Below, piece after piece: positions 1 through 64,000 of a stretch of 64,000 nucleotides of DNA (its first letter is position 1; the number at the start of each line of letters is the position of its first letter). Origin of the DNA: Omphiscola glabra (lineage: Eukaryota; Mollusca; Gastropoda; Lymnaeidae). The notes below the pieces were generated by a model. The model saw only the letters and a program-made list of their open reading frames with translations. It was not told where the DNA came from and did no database searches. The DNA lies in assembly GCA_964017045.1 (NCBI GenBank), contig OZ024794.1:2187501-2251500 (forward strand), in the 5' to 3' direction. Both the position numbers and the translations under genes were made by a program.

Positions 1-1098
1 TAGCAATCATTTGTGTTCAAATTTTGACGCATAAAAAGAAAATATTAAGTTATGTATTTTATTGACACACACCAGTAAAGTCATCAATAAATTGTATTGT
101 AAATGAAGAATTGTAATCTATTGTAATCTATTGTAATCTATTGTAATCTATTGTAATATTGATCAATGTAATTGACTAGACTATAAAAAAATGTCATGTT
201 GATAATCAGATGAGAGTCAGCATGAAAATGAAGGTGAAGGTGAAAGTGGTGTTATGATGTCCACCAGTGGTATGAAATGTTTAGTCAAACTTTTTTTTAA
301 CAATCTCATTTTGGACTAAAAATAGCCTACACTCAAAAGGATTTCTTCTTTTTTTTTAGCCTCAAGTTTTTCTGAAGATATTCTAACCCTGATTAGAGTA
401 GATAGATTTTTATAGTTAGAATGGAACCAGAAGTAACTTTTATGTCAGCCATATTATTTGTTTTCTCTAGTCCTTATTGTTAAAAATTAATACCCACATA
501 TTTATTTTGTACCACATTAAACTGTATAGTTTTGAGTACTGTCCTTCTAGTAGCCAGGGCAAATTTTCTTCTTGGCCTTTGTATTCCCTTACTTCTATCA
601 CTCTGATATTTTAGTTGTTTGAATATTTTTATATTTGTTAATTTAAAAATTTGTTTCATTTAACTTTTTAATACTTTTCCTCATACCCTCTGTTTTAATC
701 TATACCATTACAATTTTCTCCCAACTAGGGACCATGAGTGGAGCACTCATTTTTAGATTATATCCAGATTATTAGTAACACTAGGAGTTCTGCCTGTATA
801 TATTCATATATCACATTTTATCACTATTTTTTAATAACATAGAATTAACTGGTAGAATTTTTTTTCTCATTCAGCGTCGTAGCATAAATGTTAGTTGTAA
901 TGTGTTTATGACATGTACATATCATGTTAAAATTATAATCAAAGAATAAATTTTAGTATTGTCAATTTCTTTCTTATTCTGCATACTAATATTTTTCAGT
1001 TCTAGTTTATGTAGTTTCCATTGAAATTTTCATGATTCCGGAAATAGCATCACTTAATATCCATTTTTACATTTTAACTTTGTTCACTATTCATTCAG
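1..1098. other. TPGS2 intronic or upstream sequence, no exon assigned
   Basis: AT-rich. A 10-bp repeat ATTGTAATCT (x4-5) lies at 112-160. An acidic open stretch near 208-250 (DESQHENEGEGESG) might be a TPGS2 exon but has no clear donor. Nothing else recognisable. Confidence 0.5.
29..29. other. Left edge note
   Basis: The window opens inside the TPGS2 locus; the promoter and first exons of TPGS2 are not identifiable here. Confidence 0.3.
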
Positions 1099-1253
1099 AC
1101 TTTGTCACAGAGATATGGTTCTTGGATCGCTCTTTGAGGTGGCATTATATTTGTCCTTCTTTTCAAGCATACTATCGACTAATGCTCATGCATTTAGGTT
1201 TGCCACATTGGCAGTTTGCAATTACAGATATTGGCCTCCCTCCCATTTCTAAG
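1099..1253 (+). CDS. TPGS2: TPGS2 exon a (TEIWFLDR block)
   Basis: 155 nt. Acceptor attcag ends at 1098; donor gtaaaa at 1254. Enters with two bases of a split codon and ends on a whole codon (…GLPPISK). Most conserved part of the protein. Confidence 0.9.
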
Positions 1254-4200
1254 GTAAAAATTCAGCATATTATGTTTTTGAACATTTTCATTAAAAGTGG
1301 GAATTTGTATGTATCAATCTGTCATCATGAAAATAGTTTCTTTTAAAGACAAAATGAATTTTGTACATTAATAACCAGTGATCCAAGTGATAGCTACACT
1401 CTGCCCATAATTTTCACACTGCCCATAATGTACACACTGCCCATAATGTACACACTGCCCATAATGTACACTCTGCCCATAATGTACACACTGCCCATAA
1501 TGTACACACTGCCCATAATGTACACACTGCCCATAACGTACACACTGCCCATAAGGGGACCTAAAAATAAAGATAACCACCTTGAATTAAAACAAGTATT
1601 GAAAACTCCTATTTAAAACATAATCCAGTCTCATTATGTTTTTTCCAACTGGTAACATCATATTGGAAACGTCATATTGGTAACATCATATTGGTAACGT
1701 CATATTGGTAACATCATATTGGTAATGTCATATTGGTAACATCATATTGGTAACATCCTGTAAATTATTATTTTCTTTTAGCAGTTCTTTTCAACAGCAG
1801 TGGGTTTTTTTTCTTCCAACTTCAGCAATGGTTTAATATGTTTGCACCTATCAGACTGGAGTTAGATATTGAAGGTGCCATCAATGTTTCGAGTGAGCAT
1901 AACACAACAGGAAAGGGCATGCGTTCCCCTCTTGACCTCAACAAAGTATTCAAAGGAAAAAATGACAGGAAGTAATAATAACTTTTCTCTCATTTTTATT
2001 TATCTTATTTAGTTGAAGTTGAATGTTGCCTTCAGTGGATGCCTTCCATGGCATGAAAACTATTGGAAACTCTTACTTATTTATTTTAGAATTCAGCCAG
2101 TGTTCATTCTTAATACTAGCTCCTAATCCTAATGATGTCAGTTTTAAATCAAGTAGCAAAAAATGTTTGTTGAATGACTTATTCATAAACTTTAATGTTG
2201 AAACTGATTACTGTAATAACAGAAAACATTTATTCTTTTTTCATGCTCTACTATTGATGGAGTATCTGAATTTGATGGAGTGGAGTGTCTGCAATTGAAT
2301 GAGTGTCTGCAATTGATTGAGTGTACTAAACATGATTTGGAATTGTTGTCAGCTCATATAGGTCATTGCTATATTTAAAATTTACCATTTACAACTGACA
2401 GCACATTTATTTTCCTCAGGAAATTACCACCTACTCAAGCGGGGTCAGTGGTGCCTAAGAAAAAGCTACCAGTCACTTCAGCAAGGTAACAATTTTATAT
2501 CTTCTAACTCATTCCCGCTCAGACATTTATACCAAAGATTTGATCTTTATTATTTGTAATATTAGCTGATATTTGCACAAATTTAGTTTTATTATTGTTC
2601 TTTATTGTTTTGGCCTATTATCTAAGAAGTCTCTTAAACTTTATCCATTCGTTAAATATGTTTGCTTTTACTTTCTTTTAATCCATTAATATTATAATTA
2701 CCGGTATGGGTTTATGTAACACAACTAGTGAATGGTACTCAGTCACATGACTGTATTTTTATTCCAATGCACGGTGGCGGAGTAATTTTAATCATATGAT
2801 GAGAATAAAGGGGAACTAGTTTTTAGTGGCGTATGCAGATAGCATGACTTTTGAGTGAGAGGCTGGACGCCATATTGAGGGTGCACGGTTTTGGTTAGAG
2901 AGAGAAGGATGTCGCCATTTTTGACTGTCATGTTAATTCATGGATTAAAGAATATTAAAGTGTACCATATTTCATATAATGTAACTCTATTAGTTACATG
3001 GATGTTCTATATCAAGAACCATATTTGTAATGTGCATAATAAAGTACTGTGTGATATATATACACTCGGACCTATTTGATTCGTATGACAGAGTGAGGCA
3101 TTGGCAAATTTAAGGATGATAGTAGTAGCTGCAAGTAAGGACCATACATATTAAAACAGTATTAGTTAACTTACTGAGAGTACAATTACAATCAGTAATG
3201 TTACAGTTTAAAAAATACATGAAAAAATGTGGCTGCTCATTCATTTCTTGTAGAATCAATTTAATTGGGGGGGGGGGGGGGAGGGGTGTGTAACTCTTGT
3301 TGTTCATGGCTTGGTGCTCATTGGGGGGAGGGGTGTGTAACTCTTGTTGTTGATGGCTTGGTGCTCATTGGGGGGAGGGGTGTGTAACTCTTTTTGTTGA
3401 TGGCTTGGTGCTCATTGGGGGGAGGGGTGTGTGTAACTCTTGTTGTTCATGGCTTGGTGCTCATTGGGGGAGGGCTGTGTAACTCTTGTTGTTGATGGCT
3501 TGGTGCTCATTGGGGGGAGGGGTGTGTAACTCTTGTTGTTCATGGCTTGGTGCTCATTGGGGGGAGGGGTGTGTAACTCTTGTTGTTGATGGCTTGGTGC
3601 TCATTGGGGGGAGGGGTGTGTAACTCTTGTTGTTCATGGCTTGGTGCTCATTGGGGGGAGGGGTGTGTAACTCTTTTTGTTGATGGCTTGGTGCTCATTG
3701 GGGGGAGGGGTGTGTAACTCTTGTTGTTGATGGCTTGGTGCTCATTGGGGGGAGGGCTGTGTAACTCTTGTTGGGTATCAGTCATAATTCTTTGGGGGTA
3801 GCTTGTCTGTACAGGGTCCCCCACATGTTACTATCCTCTTACCTGTGGCACCAAGATAGTTAAGTTGTCCAGACTTCCCATGGGAGTGAAGCGATAGTCT
3901 AATGAACATGTAACTCTGGCAGAGCGCTTTAGAAAGCATCAAGTCTGCCATCGGAAGGCATCAAGTTTGCCATCAGAAGGCATCAAGTCTGCCATCAGAA
4001 GGCATCAAGTCTGCCATCAGAAGGCATCAAGTTTGCCATTAGAAGGCATCAAGTCTGCCATCAGAAGGCATCAAGTTTGCCATTAGAAGGCATCAAGTTT
4101 GCCATCAGAAGGCATCAAGTCTGCCATCAGAAGGCATCAAGTCTGCCATCAGAAGGCATCAAGTCTGGTTTGATAAAAACTTTATCTTACCTCAACAACT

Positions 4201-5861
4201 TGAGTGTATTTGATGGCATTATGTGAGAAAGGTCAAGGACATTCTGAAAGAGTGCATGGACTCGCATCCAGAGGAACTTCCAAATAAGTGTCGATGGGAA
4301 CAATGTTCACTGAGCCTTGAATGCTGGGAAGAACACTTTGGCAATATCCCGAACCCTGCTTACCAATCAATGATGAAGCCATAGATGGGTTACCCCAAGA
4401 AATCGAAGGGTTACCCCAAGAAACCCATCAATTAAGAAATGGGCAATCTCCTACCGAGATCAAGACCCAAAAAGTGATACTCTCTTCACTTACCGTAAAT
4501 GCTTTCATTTAGGTCGCACCAGTTGATAAGTCACACCCTTAGTTTGAGGAGTTACACAAAACATTTTTAACTAATATTTAATGAACGGACATCACAAAAA
4601 TGTTTCTTCGACAACTTGAAACGCAGTGACATAAACTATGTGATCTTTAATATTTAAAAAATTTAAACTCATTGCCATCTGAACAAGCGTAAGCAAGGGA
4701 GATAATTATTTCCCTACTTTTCATATAAATGACTGCTGCACACTGAATACTTAGTAAGCCAAATTGATGTCGAATGGATAGCTTACACCCTTATGGATAG
4801 CTTGCACCCTTATGGATAGCTTGCACCCTTATGGATAGCTTGCACCCTTATGGATAGCTTGCACCTTTATGGATAGCTTGCACCCTTATGGATATCTTGC
4901 ACCCTTGAAATTTTGTGTAAAACAAAGTGGGACCTTGACAAGAGTTTATACAGCACCTTGAATCCTGACTGTCATAAAATATAATTGAAATAATTGTCGG
5001 CTTTATCAGAGCAACCATGGGAAGACTGTTTAAGAATGTTTGTATTTGTATGAGAAAAGGTCTTAGCACCCAGAATAAACTAAAAGTCTACATAGCTCAC
5101 CATCCCTACTCTGCTTGCAAGTGTAGTCTGCCAAGGCTATGCAAGAAAGCTGAATCAATCCATTAACTAACAGAAAAAGATCTCAAACTCTGGAAAAACC
5201 CCCCCCCCCCCCCCCCCCCCCCAGACAGGTCTCCCCAGCAACTTCACTAAAATAGTCTCAACTATGTTGGGTGAGATATATGTGCATTTTAGACCTCCTG
5301 CTTAAGAGAGTATTTTAGGCAAGTTTCAGCCTGTCACAAGATTCCTGGGAAGATTGAAGAAATAATACAAAGTAATCAAAGAAAACCTAAAATCCTCACT
5401 GAGAGTATTCTGCATCAACCTTGACACAAGTGAACAAATGTTCAGAATTGAGACTCTTGGAGCTCTTCAATGCATGAAAGCTCTGTGCCATACAAGCCAG
5501 AAGATAACTAATGCAGAGTTCTAGAGGCAATCCAAGTTGAATTGACTCAAGCCACCATTTTAGTCAGCCTTTCTAAAAAGGCAGGAATTTTTCGGTTTAT
5601 CCATTGTTGTTTGTAGCTGGCAATTCTAAAGGTTTTGAAACTTAAATTTCAAACATGTGCAAGGACCCAAAAATATATTAAATTTAAATTACTGTCAAAG
5701 GCAGAAACAAATAAAAAAAACAAGTTATGATATCTGTTCCTTTCACTCTAGTAAATTTAAACTGATTTCTGTTTTATTTCTTTATCATCAGATCAGCATC
5801 ATCTTTGGGCAAGCAAGTGGCTCCCTCTTCATCTCAAATTAACGTAAAGTCAAACAAGTAA
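1099..5861 (+). CDS. TPGS2: Tubulin polyglutamylase complex subunit 2, C-terminal part (4 exons)
   Basis: TPGS2 is a non-catalytic subunit of the TTLL1 tubulin polyglutamylase complex, which adds glutamate side chains to tubulin in axons, cilia and centrioles. Exons 1099-1253, 1826-1971, 2420-2485 and 5792-5861 join in frame (437 nt, about 144 residues, TAA at 5859-5861). The first carries TEIWFLDRSLRWHYI and AYYRLMLMHLGLPHWQ, matching the family's conserved TEIWFLDRAL/AYYRLL-HLGLPQWQ block; QWFNMFAPI and LNKVFKGKN follow, then the Lys/Ser-rich tail. The human protein is about 300 residues, so roughly the first half lies upstream of or unrecognised near the left edge. Exon 1 starts in split phase (AC completes a codon), so an upstream exon exists. 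The gene converges on ATR. Identification comes from recalled family sequence, not a search. Confidence 0.88.
1399..1556. repeat. 18-bp tandem repeat
   Basis: About nine copies of ACACTGCCCATAATGTAC in the TPGS2 intron. Makes spurious ORFs on both strands. Confidence 0.95.
1648..1757. repeat. 14-bp tandem repeat
   Basis: About eight copies of TATTGGTAACATCA, with variants GTC for ATC and TAAT for TAAC, ending about 70 bases before TPGS2 exon b. Confidence 0.9.
1826..1971 (+). CDS. TPGS2: TPGS2 exon b
   Basis: 146 nt from QWFNMFAPIRLELDIEG to LNKVFKGKNDR plus two bases. Acceptor cttccaacttcag; donor gtaata. The VFKGKN motif aligns with VFKSKN of vertebrate TPGS2. A read-through would stop at once (TAA at 1972-1974 region). 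Confidence 0.88.
2420..2485 (+). CDS. TPGS2: TPGS2 exon c
   Basis: 66 nt encoding KLPPTQAGSVVPKKKLPVTSA, split-phase at both ends. Acceptor tttcctcag, donor gtaaca. The basic PKKK patch matches the family's VIPKKK tail. Confidence 0.82.
2486..3265. other. TPGS2 intron, unique part
   Basis: No coding signal or recognised mobile element. The GC-richer patch at 2755-2930 differs from its surroundings and could be an old insertion. Confidence 0.4.
3268..3773. repeat. 47-bp G-rich tandem repeat
   Basis: About eleven copies with core GGGGGGAGGGGTGTGTAACT and GATGGCTTGGTGCTCATT. The G tracts (six G, then four G) recur every 47 bases on one strand, preceded by a run of 14 G. Confidence 0.95.
3938..4165. 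repeat. 22-bp tandem repeat
   Basis: About ten copies of CATCAAGTCTGCCATCAGAA plus GG, in the TPGS2 intron. Confidence 0.95.
4776..4903. repeat. 19-bp tandem repeat
   Basis: Seven copies of TATGGATAGCTTGCACCCT. Confidence 0.93.
5080..5560. other. Unidentified sequence with a 23-base C run
   Basis: Base composition is more even than the flanks and has short broken ORFs, suggesting a decayed mobile element, but no family was recognised. Poly-C at 5200-5222. Confidence 0.3.
5792..5861 (+). CDS. TPGS2: TPGS2 terminal coding exon
   Basis: 70 nt encoding SASSLGKQVAPSSSQINVKSNK and TAA. Acceptor tttatcatcag. Ser-rich low-complexity end, as in vertebrates; the phase fits the previous donor across a 3.3-kb repeat-filled intron. 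Poorly conserved, so less certain than the inner exons. Confidence 0.72.
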
Positions 5862-6354
5862 TGAAAGATTTGATGTATTTATCTTACCATTAACTTCAGA
5901 CGGTATTTTATTGTAGAATATTTAATCAATTTCTGTAAACAATCATTTGTTGGATTTTTAATGTTAGATTTGTTTATGGGACTGTAAAAAACCTCAAGAT
6001 ATATTTTATTTTAAAAACAAGAGACACTTGACGTGGGTTATTGACATATGTTTTTGGCAATACATTTTTTATATTTATTCCTTACATCAAAGTTTGTTTA
6101 AAATTGTTGTCATTTTAAATATTTGATTAAAAATTGAACATTTCTATCTAGATAATTTTGCAGTTTTTAATGTTGAAGATGGTATAAAGCTCAATGTTGT
6201 GGTTGCCGTAATGACATTTCATGTAAGGCTTTAACCTGCAGCCCAGGTCTGTTACAAAAGTAAGGGCTAAAGGGGTATCAGATTGCGCAGCAAAATGATT
6301 CGAGTACCATCTTTCAGACAGAGATTGTGTGGTAGAATCCCTGGTGGGCTTTAA

Positions 6355-6914
6355 GTCTGAAGGTACTGTACACTCTAAAGTGTATTGAAGTCTGAAGGTA
6401 CTGTACACTCTATAGTGAATTGAAGTCTGAAGGTACTGTACACTCTTAGTGTATTGAAGTCTGAAGGTACTGTACACTCCATAGTGTATTGAAGTCTGAA
6501 GGTACTGTACACTCTATAGTGTATTGAAGTCTGAAGGTACTGTACACTCTTAGTGTATTGAAGTCTGAAGGTACTGTACACTCTATAGTGTATTGAAGTC
6601 TGAAGGTACTGTACACTCTATAGTGTATTGAAGTCTGAAGGTACTGTACACTCTATAGTGTATTGAAGTCTGAAGGTACTGTACACTCTATAGTGTATTG
6701 AAGTCTGAAGGTACTGTACACTCTATAGTGTATTGAAGTCTGAAGGTACTGTACACTCTATAGTGTATTGAAGTCTGAAGGTACTGTACACTCTATAGTG
6801 TATTGAAGTCTGAAGGTACTGTACACTCTATAGTGTATTGAAGTCTGAAGGTACTGTACACTCTATAGTGTATTGAAGTCTGAAGGTACTGTACACTCTA
6901 TAGTGTATTGAAGC
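6355..6914. repeat. 35-bp tandem repeat, intergenic
   Basis: About 16 copies (TGAAGTCTGAAGGTACTGTA … CACTCTATAGTGTAT) between TPGS2 and ATR. Copies from 6580 on are nearly identical. The unit contains inverted parts (GTACTGTACAC and ACTATAGAGTGTAC-type). Confidence 0.95.
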
Positions 6915-7148
6915 ACATCCTCTAAATGCAGCACTGATTCCACAGACTGACATCTCACTGAGTGATCATTAATGCTTGCTGTTCTGGTTTGTTAATTAGA
7001 AAAGCTCTTTCCTGAAGCCATGCTGAATTTGTTCGTGTGTAAGTTGCTCAAATTAATTTGCTTTTTTTTATATATCGACCCATTGCTTGCTCAACTCCAT
7101 GTTGTGAATATGGCGGATCATGGGACATATTCTAGGCACTCTCCTACT

Positions 7149-7572
7149 GTATCTGTGGCTATGCTGCTCACAGGACTCTCACCTGGTATCTGTGGCTATG
7201 CTGCACACACGACTCTCACCTGGTATCTGTGGCTATGCTGCACACACGACTCTCACCTGGTATCTGTGGCTATGCTGCACACACGACTCTCACCTGGTAT
7301 CTGTGGCTACGCTGCACACACGACTCTCACCTGGTATCTGTGGCTACGCTGCACACACGACTCTCACCTGGTATCTGTGGCTACGCTGCACACACGACTC
7401 TCACCTGGTATCTGTGGCTATGCTGCACACACGACTCTCACCTGGTATCTGTGGCTATGCTGCACACACGACTCTCACCTGGTATCTGTGGCTATGCTGC
7501 ACACATGACTCTCACCTGGTATCTGTGGCTATGCTGCTCACAGGACTCTCACCTGGTATCTGTGGCTATGAT
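7149..7572. repeat. 37-bp tandem repeat
   Basis: About eleven copies (CTCTCACCTGGTATCTGTGG … CTATGCTGCACACACGA). No stop codon in any + frame of the unit, so three overlapping false ORFs of 128-169 codons arise. Confidence 0.95.
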
Positions 7573-7895
7573 GCGCGCACATCTCTCATCTGGTTTAAAA
7601 CATTTATTCCGGTAGCAGTGTACGTTTGAAAAACATAAAATATCATGCATCATACCCACTAAACAACGGGAAGATCAATACGGAGATATCGCCACGTTTT
7701 TATTTTTTTACTGTTTACATTAATAATAAAGTCTAATTCAACACAATAATCAAATGTTATTGAAAGACAGAAATGTCTACATCATTTGGTGATATGTAAC
7801 CTTGGTTTAAGAACTTAAATATAAATTTTCTTGTAGGATGCGCATCCTCAGCAAAAATAAAATAAATGCAAAACACATAAAAAGTGCTATTAAAA

Positions 7896-8035
7896 CAAAA
7901 ACCACAAACTATACACATGAAATAAAACCACAAACTACGCACATGAAATAAAACCACAAACTAAACACATGAAATAAAACCACAAACTACACACATGAAA
8001 TAACACCACAAACTACACACATGAAATAAAACCAT
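7896..8035. repeat. 25-bp tandem repeat
   Basis: Five to six copies of ACACATGAAATAAAACCACA plus AACTA, followed at 8047-8133 by three copies of a 26-bp unit (CACTTTGGACTTTGGTCATT). Confidence 0.9.
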
Positions 8036-8567
8036 GTCTTTTAAATATAATTTGGACTTTGGTCATTTAAGGCCACTTTGGACTTTGGTCATTTAAGGAC
8101 ACTTTGGACTTTGGTCATTTAAGGACACTTTGGAAGTGAATAGAAAGCTTGTCAGTGCACATCTAGAGCACCGGGTATAAGAGGAATCAACATGGAACAT
8201 TTGAACTTCATAGGGCTTGTTGTTGTTGAGATCTTGTGATCAGTGAGTGAGTGAGTGAGTGATAGTTCGCTTTTTATAGATACATTTCAGCAATAATAAT
8301 TTATCTAAAGTCTGGTTCTAATTCTGTTAATATTTTATTTTAAAATTTGGCCTCCTGTGTGCATAAATTACAAAAGAAGAAGTAGGTGCTACTGAATCCC
8401 CACCTCTGTATATATTGATGTTTGGCTAACATATTTGCCAGGGTTTAATCTTATGGTAAAATATATTGGTGACACAATTTCTACATCACAATCATGAGCA
8501 AGTAACTGATCCCTGATAATTTAGATCTACATCCATTGGCAGATCTTAAAACAAGAATCAATATAAA

Positions 8568-8690
8568 CAAACAAAAATATTTAGTCAGTAATTAACAAAC
8601 ATCATTTTTAATTAACAATAAACATATTTAGTCAGTAATAAATAAACAACATATTTAGTCAATAATAAACAAAAACATATTTAGTCAATG
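8568..8690. repeat. ~24-40-bp AT-rich repeat
   Basis: Five imperfect copies around ACATATTTAGTCAGTAATAA, in the ATR 3' flank. Confidence 0.8.
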
Positions 8691-8859
8691 CTCAATTTGA
8701 TCAAGAACAAATATTTTCTTTTATATTTACTTATTTTTCAATGAAAACATTTGAAAAATATAAAACCACATACAATTTATAAAAATGTCAAATACAAAAA
8801 TTCCCAGTTTGTTCTTCTTTAAACATTATGTAACTACAAATTCATTGTCCATTACATGA

Positions 8860-9242
8860 AAGCTGTCCAGCCAATGTACATTGACCACTCATGAAAACTG
8901 TCCAGCCAATGTACATTGACCGCTCATGAAAGCTGCCCAGCCAATGTACATTGTCAACTACATGAAAACTGTCCAGCCAATGTACATTGACCACTCATGA
9001 AAACTGTCCAGCCAATGTACATTGACCGCTCATGAAAGCTGCCCAGCCAATGTACATTGTCAACTACATGAAAACTGTCCAGCCAATGTACATTGACCAC
9101 TCATGAAAGCTGTCCAGCCAATGTACATTAACCACTACATGAAAACTGTCCAGCCAATGTACATTAACCACTACATAAAAGCTGCCCAGCCAATGTACAT
9201 TGACCACTACATGAAAGCTGCCCAGCCAATGTACATTGACCA
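8860..9242 (-). repeat. 34-36-bp minisatellite made of ATR's last codons and stop
   Basis: Eleven copies directly after the ATR stop. Each reads, on the - strand, ATGTACATTGGCTGG then GCAGCTTTCATGTAG or a variant (ACAG for GCAG), followed by a 6-base spacer from the 3' flank. So each unit recodes MYIGW(A/T)(A/V)FM plus TAG or TGA. If the poly(A) site lies beyond, the array is in the 3' UTR. Confidence 0.93.
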
Positions 9243-63856
<54,614 letters not shown>

Positions 63857-64000
63857 CTGATCAGAATAAAACCGATATGCCAGATTTCATTCCAGGACTA
63901 ATAGTAAGTCAAACTGTATATATATATATATAAATTATAGTAACAAAACATATTACAACAATGGTGTTATCACTCAAGTACTTTTACATCACTGATACTC

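Noticed and set aside
208..260. Possible extra TPGS2 exon (acidic DESQHENEGEGESG)
   Set aside because: Composition fits the family's acidic linker, but no convincing donor or phase link to 1099.
530..590. Possible TPGS2 exon (EYCPSSSQGKF) before TEIWFLDR
   Set aside because: Loose resemblance to the family's ELDSCNGSGKV, but the frame fails right after and the splice sites are poor.
7020..7629. ORFs of 128-169 codons (TTLTWYLWLCCTHDSHLVSV)
   Set aside because: 37-bp array without stops.

Overview
This is animal nuclear DNA, not bacterial: AT-rich, intron-rich, with GT-AG splicing, transposons and an exceptional load of tandem repeats. Two conserved animal genes can be read, and they meet tail to tail. 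On the + strand (1099-5861) is the 3' end of TPGS2 (tubulin polyglutamylase complex subunit 2), four exons. On the - strand is most of ATR, the PIKK-family DNA-damage checkpoint kinase. I could chain 60 ATR exons from 63856 down to the stop codon at 9243. They give 6,546 nt (2,181 codons plus stop) with matching phases at all 59 junctions. The family's first ~400 residues lie beyond the right edge.

Layout: 1-5.9 kb, TPGS2 exons and introns; 5.9-9.24 kb, convergent intergenic region packed with minisatellites, including a 36-bp array made from the last codons of ATR; 9.24-16.2 kb, the giant last ATR intron with a 79-bp array, a 2.4-kb array of 27/18-bp units, a 0.94-kb 11-bp satellite and a GC-rich retroposon; 16-25 kb, FATC, kinase and late FAT exons; 25-32 kb, FAT exons with a pogo-like MITE, a second GC-rich retroposon and a 2.4-kb 17-bp array holding a truncated LINE; 32-45 kb, the densest exon run (FAT, HEAT); 45-64 kb, HEAT exons separated by long arrays, a solo LTR and a SPIN-like hAT element.

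Organism: the ATR and TPGS2 sequences are divergent invertebrate orthologues. The mix of SPIN-like hAT MITE, CR1/L2-like LINE and minisatellite-rich introns suggests a mollusc, perhaps a freshwater pulmonate snail. That is an inference, not shown by the sequence.

The most unusual signal is that many minisatellites are copies of ATR exon edges. At least seven exons have their own splice site plus flanking coding bases, or the stop codon, tandemly amplified into the adjacent intron or 3' flank. Nearly all long ORFs in the window are illusions created by arrays whose unit length is a multiple of three or that lack stops.
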